A stretch of DNA of 64,000 bases from assembly GCA_038373885.1 (NCBI GenBank), contig JAWZYV010012276.1, positions 186,001 through 250,000 on the forward strand, written 5' to 3'. This document shows, piece by piece, positions 9,067 to 21,755 of this stretch. Within the stretch, counting starts at the first letter, position 1, and every line of letters starts with the position of its first letter. The notes under the pieces were generated by a model. The model saw nothing but the letters and a program-made list of their open reading frames with translations, was not told the origin of the DNA and did no database searches. Position numbers and translations under genes: made by a program. This stretch comes from Cheiracanthium punctorium (taxonomy: Eukaryota; Arthropoda; Arachnida; Araneae; Cheiracanthiidae).

Positions 9067-11908
9067 CTATCCACAGTTCCTAGTTGTTCTGAGATAGTTT
9101 TTCACTATTTTTAATTTACTGAATGTTCTTTCGTTTGAAGCCACAGTGACTGGGGAACTTGGAGCCAAACGACTGACACGGTTCGCAAGCGGAAGAATGT
9201 TTTTTTAATGATTCTGATTTCCTGGACATGTCCTCCATTGTTTCAGCTTCTGAGATAAAATCTGACAGAACTTCCAACTCAGCCTGAAAAGCTTCCATGT
9301 GAACAATTGCCTGAGTTTTTGGAAATAAATCTGCAGCTTTCTTAATTAGATCTATGGTTAATTTCTCTCTGGTTATGGGAGGATTCATTATCTCAATGAG
9401 CTGCGTGATTATGCTGATGCAAGAATGAGATTATCAGCCATCATTACCGTAAGAGTATCCAGTACCTTCTTAAAATCCATGCGATAGAAAGTCATAAGTT
9501 CGTGAGTAAAGAAATTGTCGTCCAATTTCTTTGGCGCCAATCTTCGTCGATGTTGCATGGTAAATTCATTTAACGAATCTACACCGTGTTTAGTTGAAAA
9601 AATAATTACGCTTTGTATTTCTTTATTCATGTTTTCATCATCACTGTTAATTATCTCCAGTGATTTGATGCATGCCTTTATTATTTTCGTAGCGTCGATT
9701 ATGTTCAGATCCTTCGACTCAAGCTTTTCAGTAAGTAATTTGCACTTGTACAGAACGTGCTTGAGAAACAATGAGTGAAGCAATAAAGTCAAACGACAAC
9801 ATTTTCTTTCTTAGACCTCTTGCTTTAGTCCTTGTTTTGCTATCAAAAATAGATGAATCAACTATTTCTTTCAAAACTTGTAGGATACATTCATATGAAG
9901 TGTAAACCGCTTTTACTGACTCCGCTCGAGCAGTCCATCTCGTCTGAGAAAGATTTTGCAGTAAAAGAGCATTTACTATTTTTTTCAGCTCGTCTACTAA
10001 TGGCTTGTTTCTCTTTGTTCTTGCTGTAAAAAAAAACATAAATTTTTTCCAGTGCCGAGAAAAAAAAAACAGCTATAATATCGCTAGCATTACAGCTATG
10101 TTTGACGAACGTGTTGAGTCTGTGAGCTTGACAAGGAATAAATGGCACAATTCGACCCACGATTTCTGAAAAAAATTTATGGGTGCCTTTGAATTCTCCT
10201 GACATGCTCCTTACAAAATTGTAAGACTGGAAAGTTACCTTTTCTGTATCAAGCTCATTCTTTGTAAGTATGTGCGCTATCTCATTTGCAAGGCCGAGAC
10301 CGGTTTTATCGACTGTTTCTGCAACTTCAAGAAGTCACTTCTGAGTTTTTCCATCTTGATCGACATACCTCACTCCAACAGCTAATTTGTCCTCGTGAGA
10401 AGCATCTGCTGTGGTATCTGCCATAATTCCATAGAATTGTGCTTCTTGAATATCGCTATTTTTTTACGCACTGCCGTCGCTAAAACATCAATCATCTCGT
10501 TTTGGGATGAAGCGGAAAGATAGCTTGTGTGGCACGGCCTGAAATGTATGTCCTCAAGCCATTTCCTTAGTACTGAATTGTGTCTGGAGATTAATTTGAC
10601 AATTTGAAGAAAATTGACATTTTCATCTCTGTCATTTCCCCCTGAATGGCAGACCGTGTCTGCCCAGTGTCCGCGTAATGTCCATCAAAATCGTTACCAC
10701 TTCAGTATTAAAAGCAAGATCCTGTTCTTCCAGAATTCTCTGCTTGCGCTTGTTTGTGTCGAGTAGCACATCAACGTGATTATGCATCATCATGAACTGA
10801 CAGTAATCTGAAAGAGCAATTCGGTGGGTGTTGGAAGATAAATATTGAGCTAGTTTTCCTTCCTTTCCTTTTCATACACTCGTCATTTTGTGCCATTTGT
10901 TTACACCGCTCTCAACCCAAGCATTTTGTTTTTTTTCTCTGCCAAAACCTTCATGAAACAGGCAACAGACGAAACAAAAAGCAGCGTTGAGTTCTGTGCT
11001 GTATTCCAAAAACGGATACTCTTTGTACCAAGCGCTGTTGAAACGTCGCTGCCTATCCTGCGGGATGGAGTAGTTTATCGGATATATACCGAGTTTTGGC
11101 TGATACGGACCTAAACTGATCAAATAATGTCTCTGATTATCTGACAGTACTTTAGACCTTTTACCTGGGTCATGCTCAACTATGCAATAGCTCCCACTTT
11201 CCGTAACGCTAACATCTCCACGCTTCTGCTCAATTTCTTTCACTACCTTACCACAGATATTTAACACCGACGAACAATTTTCTTTTGCGTTGGCAACTAT
11301 ATCTATGATCTCCATAAGGGACGGGAGAACACTTAATTCGAAAGACTGAGTTAATTTTTCAATAAACACGCGCGGCTTGCAATCGTTCAAGCAATCGACT
11401 AAATGATTGAACTGTCCAGCAGATTTCAATCAGATTTCGTGTGATTACACGGTCATCTGTAATCGATTACAAGAAATGAAATGGATTACGATTACTAACA
11501 ATTTCCAAAAAGATTATGACTAGTGAATGTTAATTTAGTAAAATAATAGTAATCTTGATGTTAAAGAAATAAAATATCAAAAGAATTCTATAGAAATGCA
11601 ATTTTATCATAGCATTTTTGTAAATTTGTAAAATATTATTTTAGTCTTCGATTACAGTCGATTGTAATCGGCACGAAGTCTGATTTCAATACACTAATAT
11701 GAAAGCCTTCGTCGAAGTCATGGTCATATTCAGTGCCGAATGGGTCATCTAGATGATTAGAAATTTTGTTTGAAGTGGAGGCATCGGTGTTATATTCTGT
11801 CGCTTGATTTTTAAAATCCCTAAATTCAACCTCTTCAGCAGTCGTAGGTATAGTAGGTGTGGAAAAAACTTCAACATGTGGGTTTGCACCCTGGAGATCC
11901 GATGACAA
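9067..11908 (-). pseudogene. hAT transposase (TTF zinc finger / DUF4371 / dimerisation), decayed
   Basis: Read on the minus strand, the pieces follow hAT order. First comes an acidic N-terminus (11908 down), then a TTF-type region with YPINYSIPQDRQRRFNSAWY and CFVCCLF (about 11200-10900). Near 10440 is the catalytic-core text FYGIMADTTADASHEDKLAV, followed by RSMSGEFKGT and PCQAHRLN. The C-terminal dimerisation motif is ASNERTFSKLKIVKNYLRTT (9135-9080). Damage includes an in-frame TGA after DQDGKTQK, several frameshifts (one just before the dimerisation motif) and a 252-bp MITE at 11431-11682. Removing that MITE and one duplication copy rejoins FHISVL to KSAGQF in one frame. Related proteins are annotated as zinc finger MYM-type 1-like or hAT dimerisation proteins. 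This copy cannot make an active enzyme. Confidence 0.85.
11431..11682. mobile_element. 252-bp hAT-like MITE inside the transposase frame
   Basis: Inverted ends CAGATTTCGTG and CACGAAGTCTG are flanked by perfect 8-bp ATTTCAAT copies (11423-11430 and 11683-11690). Both subterminal regions carry GTAATCGATTAC-like words. Confidence 0.85.
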
Positions 11909-12010
11909 AGGATTGCAGTTTGTATTGGTTACAGTTGCATCTCCAGCAGTCGTAGGCGTACGTATAGTAAGCGTGGAAGAAACTTCAGCTGGTGGTTTTG
12001 CACACTGCTT
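11838..12010. repeat. Imperfect tandem repeat in hAT N-terminal region
   Basis: Two copies of a roughly 60-base segment (CAGCAGTCGTAGG ... GAAACTTCA ... GGTTTTGCAC) start near 11838 and 11945. They lie in or just before the start of the transposase frame. Confidence 0.55.
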
Positions 12011-12639
12011 ACGGGTTCATATACATATATATATCACATTTTTCATTACCAGTAATAATGGAAATTTAAGAAAAATCAGTTGTTTGAGAACTGTATCCTG
12101 TATCTATCGATACTGACAATCGAGAATTTTCCGACATTAGGGGGGCTAGACGCCCCCCCCTCCCCAGTAGCTACGCCCCTGTGCTTAAATATGCTTTCAT
12201 TGTCGACGATTTTGTGTCTGGAAACAAGATGGCCCCCTTTTTGAAATCCGTAGTTGCCTCGAGAATTTAAGAGGTAAGGTTTTTTTGAATACGCCTTTTA
12301 CGATTGGAAATTGAATTGTGCATGAATTTTTTGAGATAAAAAGGGATATCAATCGGGAGAATATTAGTTATAAGCTTTTGTGATTTTTGCGTTGACTAGG
12401 GATTGTTCACGTTTTCTGTTCGTATTGTTGTTATAAAAAAGGTTTCTGTAGGGGAAAAAAAGAAATAATTTTAAAATTGAACAAAGAATAAAAAATAAAA
12501 AAATCTAAAATTCTTCCAGATTTTATTTACGCACTCGGCTGGAAGAATTTCAGATTTATTTATTTATTTTTTAATAAATCTATTCAATCAATTCTGCCAT
12601 ATAGAGGAAAATGATAACTGTAAGTGCTCATATGGACTC

Positions 12640-13236
12640 CTATTCGCATCATTTTGTTGCTGAAAATTGCATTCATTGTTGTTTGGCCCCCTAGTGGTGA
12701 AATGTTTTGGATGAGTGCGTATTGAAAAATCTAAAGCATCCATTTCAGTTATGAAATAGGATCCTTGATCGGAATTTAAGTCTATGTTAAAATCTCCTAC
12801 TAAAAGAGTCTTACAATCATACGTTTCGAATCAGTAACGTTTCGAATAGAGCGTCTAATTTATCTTCATAAGAAATTCGAGGACTAGCGTATGTAGCTGC
12901 AAATCTCACTTTATCTTGAATATACGCAGTGACCATTTGAACACCATTGATCTCGCTCGTGTAGGCTCGGGTAAAGTGTTTCATTAAGCTTTCCTTTATA
13001 AAAATCATAACTCCAGATGGCTTTCTGTTTTGGAAACCACTGTCTATCCGTCCGACCAAAGTGAATACTGGTATTTGAAAATCATCTGAAGGGATAGTCC
13101 ATGTTTCCGTTAGCAATATCAAATCACTCTGCAGAAAACTTGGATCAAACGGAAAAGTGATCACGACGCGCCGCGTAGACAAAAATCTCGTACTTGAAAG
13201 AAATAGCACCCGAGTGCTAAAAATATAAGAAGCCAT
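12640..13236 (-). pseudogene. Endonuclease/exonuclease/phosphatase domain remnant of a transposon
   Basis: Minus-strand translation gives SDLILLTETWTIPSDDF, then GRIDSGFQNRKPSGVMIFI, and, after a frameshift near 12820, LLVGDFNIDLNSDQGSYF followed by TTRGPNNNE. The GDFN motif and the ETW segment are hallmarks of the APE-like EEP nuclease fold that LINEs and some Helitrons carry to nick target DNA. Reverse transcriptase, Rep and helicase motifs are absent, so the parent element cannot be decided. The fragment lies between the hAT and Mutator-like elements. Confidence 0.65.
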
Positions 13237-13444
13237 ATTAAATTACCTGCATTTAATTCTTACGTGAACTTGGATATTAATAACATAGTAATCGTGGATA
13301 TTAGTGTTATTTTCTGTCTTTATTTATTTATTTATTTTTTTGGTATTTAGAAACAAGATGGCCACCCCACCATTCTGATGAAACTCGGGAATTGTATCGA
13401 GAATCTGAACGGTAAATCTTTTTCCAAACACAGTACTTGGCACC

Positions 13445-14952
13445 ATAGACTAAAGATATCTGTTAGACCGCTTGCGCTATGGTAAAACCCCTATTCCCGA
13501 GTGAAGCAAACACCTCGGTCGAAATTCCACTCATCACGTGACTGAGGAGGAAATTCTTGGCTTCTTTTCGCCGCATTTGGTGAAGCGAGTATGAGGAATG
13601 TTGGAAACTAACGCATTTTAGCAAGTAGGGAAAGGTTTATTTTAGTTCTTTGAAAAACTCACACACCAAAGAAATCAGAATAAATGGATTTCATGAATAT
13701 GATTTAAACCTCGCATAATGTAATATTTTAACAACTGACTACAACAAAAATAAATTATACACTTAAACTTTTTAAATAAAAAAATTCATTTTTAAACAAT
13801 ACTTTTATCATGCTATTATTATTTATTAGAGACAATGCAACTAACGCTATTATTTTTTACTGGGAAGAAAAAAGACATAATCATCATTAAAATTTCAAGT
13901 AGTTTTGTGAAAATTTATTAAAGAAGGGAATCATTTTCTTCAAATTTGCTGCTGAAATAAAATCAAGCTGTATTTTATTTTAGTTCAAAACTGGCAATAA
14001 ATTTAAATTAAGAAGCCCAGTTAACTAGTATTTCAAGGGATTATCTCCTTTCTTGATTCCTTCGAAATCTAAAAAGTAATCGGATAAATCTTTTAAGGAC
14101 ATGTTCCAGATACTTTCGTTTTGGTAAACGGTACGTTTATTATAAAAAGCGAGAGTAAATAAAATAACTCTAAATACATTTTCAAACATCACATATATGT
14201 GTATAAATAAACGAAAATTAAACAATAAGATGTTATTCAGTTCTAAATTTCAATGACAGTATAGTTTTTAATTATATGTAAAAAGAAAATGTTAAATAAA
14301 CATTTCAGGTGAATTTTACGGAAAAGGATGATATATTTGTTACATACTGTAAAACATTCCACATTTAATTAATAACCATAAAGTTTTATTTTCTTTTAAA
14401 TAATAGCCTGAAAAACATAAAAATTTCGGAATATAAACAACTTCGCCAACACATCGCCACATATATCAATTTGCATCAAAACACGTAGTATCTGATTAAA
14501 CTTTATTTTTGAACATTTAATAAATATTTAAAATATATAGATTAATCTCATAAAGGATAACAAACAATTAGCTTAAGAAAATGATTAATTTCATTCACAA
14601 CAAATTGAATAACACCGTTTTCAATTGCGACAAATGTCACAGCTAGTAGCTAAGAAGTATTTTTGCGTAGCTATTTTTCATTAATAAAGCAAAAAACTTA
14701 TAAAAATTTTATTTCCCGATGAAATGTAACAGAGCCACCTTTGGTAAATTTTTCATTGCATCCATATGCGCTACAGGATTTCACCATTTTCAATAAATTT
14801 TCAGGTTTTCCAACAGGCCTTTCTCACTCACGCATTGAAATATTAATGGATTCTCGTATGAACTGGGTCGGTCGAGTCCACTCAACACGTGACCAGGTGC
14901 TTGCTTCATTTTGAAACCCTGCGCGAGCTGTCTATTTAATCCTTAGTCTGTG
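13445..14952. mobile_element. Mutator-like non-autonomous element, about 1.5 kb
   Basis: The flanks are perfect 9-bp copies of CTTGGCACC (13436-13444 and 14953-14961). The ends are inverted: ATAGACTAAAGAT on the left and the complement of ACAGACTAAGGAT on the right. Looser matching continues inward, including TGAAGCAA-ACCT and a CACGTG word near both ends. A 9-bp duplication is typical of Mutator-like elements. No transposase is seen. Confidence 0.65.
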
Positions 14953-14961
14953 CTTGGCACC

Positions 14962-17105
14962 TGTTTAGCGGTAAAAAAATGGCGGGTGTGCGATACAAAA
15001 GCTGTTCTCAACCATTTCCTAATGCCGAAAAAGTGCAGCCGTTAGAAACATTGTTCGCCTTCTAAATAATACATATTTTAATTCCCGTTAACGAAATTTT
15101 AAAAAGCGCTGAAAAATTCGATGCCTTTCTCAGTTTCAAGATAACTCCTTAAAATCGAACAATAGCGAAATCGCAAAATTATTGTAGAAAATCTGCGAAA
15201 ATGTATATCGTATAGAGTAATTTGAAGGTTCTTTATCGTTTAATAAAGTCAAAATAGAGTGTTACTATTGCAAAAAACGAAGTTGGTGCAGAATTATATA
15301 TGAAAAGGGCTCCTTATGAAAATTGTATGAATAGCGAATTAAAGTATATGTTATTTCGTAAACGAATGGTATAAGTAAACCAGATGTACTAAAATTTCTT
15401 CAGGGATGCACTATACAGAACATGAATAGTTAGAAAAATTTAGTACCAATTTGCACAGTTGAGTTTCCTTTATGAAGAATTACCGTTTATCCTGACGCAT
15501 AACCCGCTCTGGAGTATAGCAGGCATCAGTAAATTTAGGATATGGCTAGAAATTCATTTTATACTTTTATGTTAAGCATTTTCTATTCGGAGTATAACAC
15601 GCACACGAAAATATGAAGCAATTTTTCTAATCTGAAAGTGCGTGTTATACGCCGATATATACGGTATTAATGATCTTAGATTTCTCTCTTTTCCCCTTTC
15701 ATAGGGGAATTTAAATAGGGATTTTTAACAGGGAAGTGTGAGTGTCCTTTAAAATTTCTGTGCAGTATTTTTTACTTCTTTGACATTACATAAATCAGTA
15801 ATAAATATTAGTAAAGAAGTTCAAAAGCGCGGGGACTTAGGTGTACGCCTTATGAGAAATCCGCCACTGCTAATAGGGAAACCCTTTGTCTGTGCTAATG
15901 ACAACAAACAGAATAGGCGATGGAGAAAAATTAATTAATTTAGAAAATTTAAAATTAATTGAATAATTTTTTATTCAGCAGTATGCACTGGCAATGGGTT
16001 TTCTTATTTATAAATCACTTCAATTTTTGTTTTTAACCGAAATCGATTCCGGATTATTGACGATCTGGATCTTTGGCATCCAAATTATCGACGTTCTTCT
16101 GTATATATTAAAGATTAATAGATGTTTCACGTCAAAAGTTCGTTACAGAGCATTTCGATGAGACTACTTCACTGCGACAGATCCCCATCTTGTAATGTAT
16201 TTCAATAGGTAAAACACGGCATTTTTTATGCTTTAGAGGTATTGAGGATGGATGAAATATGTTTCTAATGCATGGACTCTGAGTTCGAGGCTAAAATTCG
16301 TCTGCTGGGGGGTATTTAAATTCACCATGGATTTAGGAATACCTAGAATGCTCATCCAATGTTCCAAAACATGTGCTTTTTGTTGCCAAAAACTCACCCC
16401 GTTTCTGCCATTATCATGGCTGCCGACGATGTACATTAGAATATTCACTGTATTACTTTAGAAAAATGAATAAGTTCGAGGGAAAATATTTCGATATGAG
16501 TACTTTTTAAAATACAGATCGTTTTAAAATAATGTAAATCGCTTTATAATTTAACTTGCTGCCATTTTGCGTATGCACATGCCTCTATCATATTTACCGT
16601 TTGGGGGCAACAAGTTTTCTCTCGTTATGCTCAATATAAAGATTTCTATATCTATGGTATTTACGACCGCCATCTTCCATTGAAATGTTTTGAGTATTCA
16701 TTTTATAATAACTTTTACTTCTATATTTTTTTCTTTTTTTCAAATGGCGGGCCTTAACAATGCCTCGGAAGCATTGGCTACCGCTAAGGTCGGAGTTGTT
16801 CTAATTAACAACTTGAAATGAGTTATTGTCGTTTTAATATTTAAATGAAAGTTCAGAAGTACTAGATTATATCTCGCTTCACTCCAAAACTTTGCCAATA
16901 AAAAGAATATTGGTGTGCTAAAATTATTATTAGGTTATGGCAAGCGAACTCTGTATAAATAGTACTTCATAGGGTAGATTTTAAGTTTTCTGTGTTTAAA
17001 ATTATGCAAATATTTATTTAATACTTTTTACACCTTTTAAAGTACGATCTTTTAATTATTTTTAGTATCTAATGATTAATAATATTTTAAACGAAATCTT
17101 ACAAA
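14962..17105. other. Gene-free spacer with transposon relics
   Basis: No gene recognised. 14985-15055 matches the interior of the TTAA-flanked family (CATTTCCTAATGCCGAAAAAG). 15588-15664 holds a CGGAGTATAACACGCAC / GTGCGTGTTATACGCC hairpin like the pogo-like ends at 1172 and 2379, so it is probably a relic of that family. Confidence 0.45.
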
Positions 17106-17191
17106 CAAGGACGTATAAGGGGGGGGGGGCAGGGGGTCCGGACCCCTCGAAATTTTTGGACCCCCCAATTGTTTTTCTGGATACGTGCCTG
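17106..17191. mobile_element. 86-bp hAT-like mini-element
   Basis: Ends CAAGGACGTAT and ATACGTGCCTG are flanked by perfect 8-bp CTTACAAA copies (17098-17105 and 17192-17199). The interior holds a G10 run and GGGGTCCGGACCCC. It has the same end type as the element at 21561-21755. Confidence 0.8.
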
Positions 17192-17341
17192 CTTACAAAG
17201 AAAATTAATTTATAAATAGTTATTTTTTTCCTTAACGACTAATCTAGTTGTTTTTGCAATAATTATATTGTCTACAAGAAAGTGCTAAGTAACCCTCCAA
17301 GATCCATTCAAGCTGAAAACAAAACTAATACCCACCATTTA

Positions 17342-17563
17342 GGGCGAGATTCAAGTGAAACGCGCGCGATCGAATTCGAATCGAACGTTTTTCAGTTCCC
17401 AGTTCAGTCCCCAGAATGCTTCCAATGAACAAACCTATCGCGCTGTCACATGATCAAAACACGATTGTTTTGTTTCACTTGAATAAGAAACATTGATATA
17501 TTTCGAAGTTTCCCCTATTCGACGCGGAAAACGTTCGAATTGCGTTTCACTTGAATCTCGCCC
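17342..17563. mobile_element. 222-bp PIF/Harbinger-like MITE
   Basis: A perfect 22-bp inverted end begins GGGCGAGATTCAAGTGAAAC, flanked by TTA on both sides (17339-17341 and 17564-17566). G-rich ends with a 3-bp TWA duplication are the PIF/Harbinger signature. Confidence 0.8.
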
Positions 17564-17566
17564 TTA

Positions 17567-20500
17567 AGCTAGCACACGTAACGGATCGAATACCGCCAGT
17601 GATATCACGTAATGGTCATAGATATAGGAATAGTGAACTAGATTACGCACAAGGGGAGGAAACTTGTTGCCAGTGCACTTCCGGAGCAGACGACACGATA
17701 GTGGCAGAAAGACGAAAACGTCGCTGCTTACGACTGCTATGCAACAGCATTAATTTACATTTAAATACAGAATTGATGATTCGTTCAGAACCAAATTCAA
17801 AGAAAAAACATTTTGTTATGATATTTTGCTAGCTATTTTTAGTTTATTTTTGCTGTTAGATGGTCTAAAAATGTAACACATTAAAATAATCGATAAAATG
17901 TTTATTTTTGCACACAAGGAAAACAAAAACTTTTTCTGAACAAAGATGTGAACTGAAATTAAGTATCAATTGTGTATTGGAAGTACTAGGGTAAAAGACC
18001 GAGGTGTCATAGATCTCGTAAGAGAAAACTACGTTCATATCAAGGGGGGGGGGATTGTGCTTCTTGTTACATTTTAAGAAAATCATAATATTGTGGCATA
18101 GTTTGGTGATTGAGTTTGGATCTTTCTTTCCCTCGTAAATGTATTTCTAACGTTCTTGAGATTCAAATACGCCTTCTTCTACTTTTTTTTTTTTAAGCAA
18201 AAAGGCTATACTTAGGAAATTTTATCTCTTTTGAAGTGAGAGTCCAAAACGTGTCTTTTATACGTCCTTTATATCTTAAAAAGAAACCGATTTCCAAAAA
18301 GTTATAATGTTACATTCTAAAAATATTACAATGTAATAAACTTGGAACCCTAAATGTAAACATCAGTTTTCTAAAAATTGCCTTTCTAGAACAGTGTATT
18401 TTCGCTTATGTACATCCACAACTTTGTACAGGTAAAAACATGTTTAGCTAATATTAATATTTAGGATATTTTAAATACCCACCCCCCATTTTTTTTTCTG
18501 GGTGCATGTTTTTCACACATTTCTCATAGCTAACATAGTAAATATAGATTATTTTAATACAGTTAATATATTTAAAATAGATTATTATTCTTTGTTTAAA
18601 ATATACCAAGTCTCATTGTTTTGAATAAAAAACATTCTCCATTCTTTAATTTTACCATACTCTCGGCTAAATTTGAAGAAATATTTTTTCAAAAAGCTTG
18701 ATGGGAGAAGATATGTGAAAATGCATGCATTTAATACATATTTATTTCATGCGTCTCCCTGTTTCCTACAGAGAAACACACACGTTTATTTCTCAGAATC
18801 CCAAATACACAAAAGTTTATTATTCTTACATCCTTTTCTGACAAACATAGCTTAAAATTGTAATAGTAGGTAAATGATGATCTCATAGCAAATTTTTGTT
18901 TATCTGAAATACTATTAAAGCTCATTGGAACAATATTTTATTGTAATTTCAACATCAAATTTGCAGTAAAGAAATAAAGCAGGGACAAATATCAGGAATA
19001 AAGCATTATTTTATGCTGGAATTCAAGCGAGATAATTCTCCACCAAGTTGAAGCCATACTAAAATATTTTTAAAAATCTTGTTAACTCTCAATTTAATAA
19101 CAGTACATGTTCGAAGAAGGCTTACTATGTATAGCATATTTTTAGGTATTCTTCCTGATACTTTTAAAAAAATCAAAGCTAAAAACTAAAATACGAAAGC
19201 AACATTAACAAATTCCAATGTCAAAACTCTGAATGAAAGAATGAGAGGGATGGCAAAATTATGGATTGCCTCAGGTGCCAATAACCATTTCAATATGTAT
19301 GCAAATTATGAGATTTGGAACTGTGGATTTGATACAACACTACAAAGCTGATATGCTTATTTAAAAAAAAAAAAAAAAAAAAAAGTTAAAATACTTACCA
19401 TAAAACACTAACTTAATAAAGCTTACTTAAACAAAAGTATAAAGAAACATAAATAAAGACTTAAACAAACAATCACGTTGAACTAAAAAAAAATGAATTT
19501 AATATTAAAAATAGTAATTTTAAAAGTCGTTAAAAAATGCTTAAATGTGGAAAATCTAGTTAGAATAAATAAGATAAATTCAATATCCCCAATTCAAGAG
19601 TTATTTTTGAAAAATGATAGAAAAATTAATCATTTCCTGTAAAATATGATTAATAATTATTCGTAAAAAGTAAATTACGATGCTTTATTTATCTCATTTT
19701 TTATAGTTTAAGTGCCAAGTATACAATTTAAAAATAAGTATATATCGTACGGTCAAATGTTTTAGGATTATATTTATATAGAAACATGAATTAAGCAATG
19801 TCTACTTTAATTCAAGAAGGAAGTGCAATATCTCCTTCAATTACTTTACAAAGTGAACGAAAAGCATAGGTAAATAGGAAATTTAAAAATACTACTCTTA
19901 TTGAACATCAATTGGTATTTGATTTTCAATACCCCCAATTTCAAGCATTTATTAGTGAAAAGATATTCCAGATCCTTTCCTAAACCTGTTGGTGCAATTA
20001 TACGCACAGCACGACTTGGGCATGATAATGCTTAAAGTTAATTAAAAATAAATAAATAAATAATATGCTGGACTACTGGCGAAAATAACCATAAACCATG
20101 ATCAAGACACTTCTTTCTGCCACTATCATGGGCGATGCCACCGAAGATATTTGGCAACAAGAAAAACCTCTTACTAGTATACGGATGCGTGATCTAGTTA
20201 TTCCTATATCTATGGTAATGGTACATGTGACGTACATGCCTCATTAGCCAATTGGAATCTTTGTCCCGTTGTTGTTTCTGGTCGTTAAATCCAACTTCTT
20301 TTCCCACAAGCCCTTGAATGATTCTTTGAAGGAATTAAAATTGTACAGCTCCTACATGATGGCTGCTCTTTGTTTATGAAAGATTCTTATCTATTTATTT
20401 TATAAAGTGCTTTTACATTGTTTCTGATCTGCATTATTTTATATATAAGAATACGTATTTTTCTAAATGAACTACATAGAACTTTTTTTTTTTTTTTGCT

Positions 20501-21250
20501 GCAGAGATGTAACGAATTGAGTCAATTTAGTCTCGCAGAAAAGCTATTTCATTTATCGCAATCTTCCGTAACATGCATCGGTAAGTTGTCTACTTCTTGC
20601 AAAAATTTCTGTACATGGATTTGGGAGAATGTCACAAAATGTTTGTTCTTCTTATATAAATATTGCCATATTTAATAGAAGAGTGGGACACCCCTTTCCG
20701 AGTCACAATGGGCGTTATTTTGCAGTATAACCATAAATGGGGACAACAGTAGCTTTTGGAGTTGGTTAATTTGATTGGATGTAGGCTGAAATTTAGAAAA
20801 ACCAACTATAATTGTATGGTTTTTCAATTGAAGTTTGAAATTTAACTCTACCTTCATAATTTTCTAATGATTATTCATCTTTGTTTCTTTTGGAACTATT
20901 CAACCACTGCACACCAATGACTAGGAAGCTTTCCAAAATGCGTCAATCTTTTAGATTAGCGAGGGTGGGAAGGGTAAAGTAGGAATCAACCAATTATCCA
21001 TCCTTGAACACTCCCAACGGAGATAACTGTTTTATGTAAAGTATCTAAGATCTACAAGTTTATGTATTATTTTCTCATTATTAAAATTATTAACGAATGT
21101 AATATATGTAGCAGTTAAGATTAATATTATGAGAATAGCTATCAAGCATTTTACTTCCAAAAATAATTATTTGTAAGTAGGGTTAGGTTGCGTATAATGT
21201 CCGTAAATTTAGCTATTTTCAACTTTATTATTATAAGTGTAGCTTAGAAT
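17567..21250. other. Gene-free AT-rich stretch
   Basis: Short ORFs exist but none shows a recognisable motif, and many stops interrupt every frame. Homopolymer runs are present (A20 or more near 19363, G runs near 18042, T runs near 18185 and 20485). I see nothing else in it. Confidence 0.5.
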
Positions 21251-21256
21251 TGATAC

Positions 21257-21475
21257 AAAATATTAAATTTTTGGTACTTACGTATTATCCCAGCAGTCAT
21301 TTCTGCCAAACTATTTTTTTCGTCAAATGTGCTGGCAAACTGTTGCCAATTGCATTCCAAACTATCAATAATTTCATTTATCTAGCATTTATCAAGGCAA
21401 AAAATTGCTCGTTTTGGCAGACCGCCGGGATAATGCGTAAGTACCAAATTTTTTTACAAAATATTTTGCCTATTA
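21257..21475. mobile_element. Short fold-back element
   Basis: The left arm GGTACTTACGTATTATCCC near 21273 is the near complement of the right arm ending near 21451, and TCTGCCAAA/TTTGGCAGA continues inward. The right two thirds recur as a direct repeat at 22376-22513. Confidence 0.65.
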
Positions 21476-21560
21476 TGGAAAAGACGGTGCTCTGTTTACA
21501 TATTGATGTTTGTTTACATTTTCAGTTTGTTGATGTTTCTGGTGCAAGGCACAAGGGAGT

Positions 21561-21755
21561 CAGGCACGTATCCAAAAAAACATTTTTGGGGGGGATCCGA
21601 AATTTTCCGGGGGGGGGGGGTTCCAAACTGTAAAAAAGGCAGAATTTCACACAAAAATACTATATCATTACCATTTTAGTAACAAAAATCCAAATTTCGA
21701 GGGGGGGGGGAGTGGGGGGCAGACCCCCTGGACCTCACCCCTAAATATGTCCTTG
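21561..21755. mobile_element. 195-bp hAT-like MITE with G-runs
   Basis: Starts CAGGCACGTATCC and ends ATATGTCCTTG, flanked by perfect 8-bp AAGGGAGT copies (21553-21560 and 21756-21763). Two long G runs lie inside. A larger relative of the 86-bp element at 17106. Confidence 0.85.

Larger units (their letters stand above)
7608..12181. mobile_element. 4.57-kb hAT transposon with intact ends
   Basis: The element begins CAGGGGCGTA at 7608 and ends TACGCCCCTG at 12181. Both flanks are the identical 8-mer TGCTTAAA (7600-7607 and 12182-12189), the hAT hallmark. It encodes a minus-strand transposase remnant and hosts a solo LTR (7914-8807) and a 252-bp MITE (11431-11682). The right subterminal region has a G-rich/C-rich hairpin near 12140-12160. 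Confidence 0.9.
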
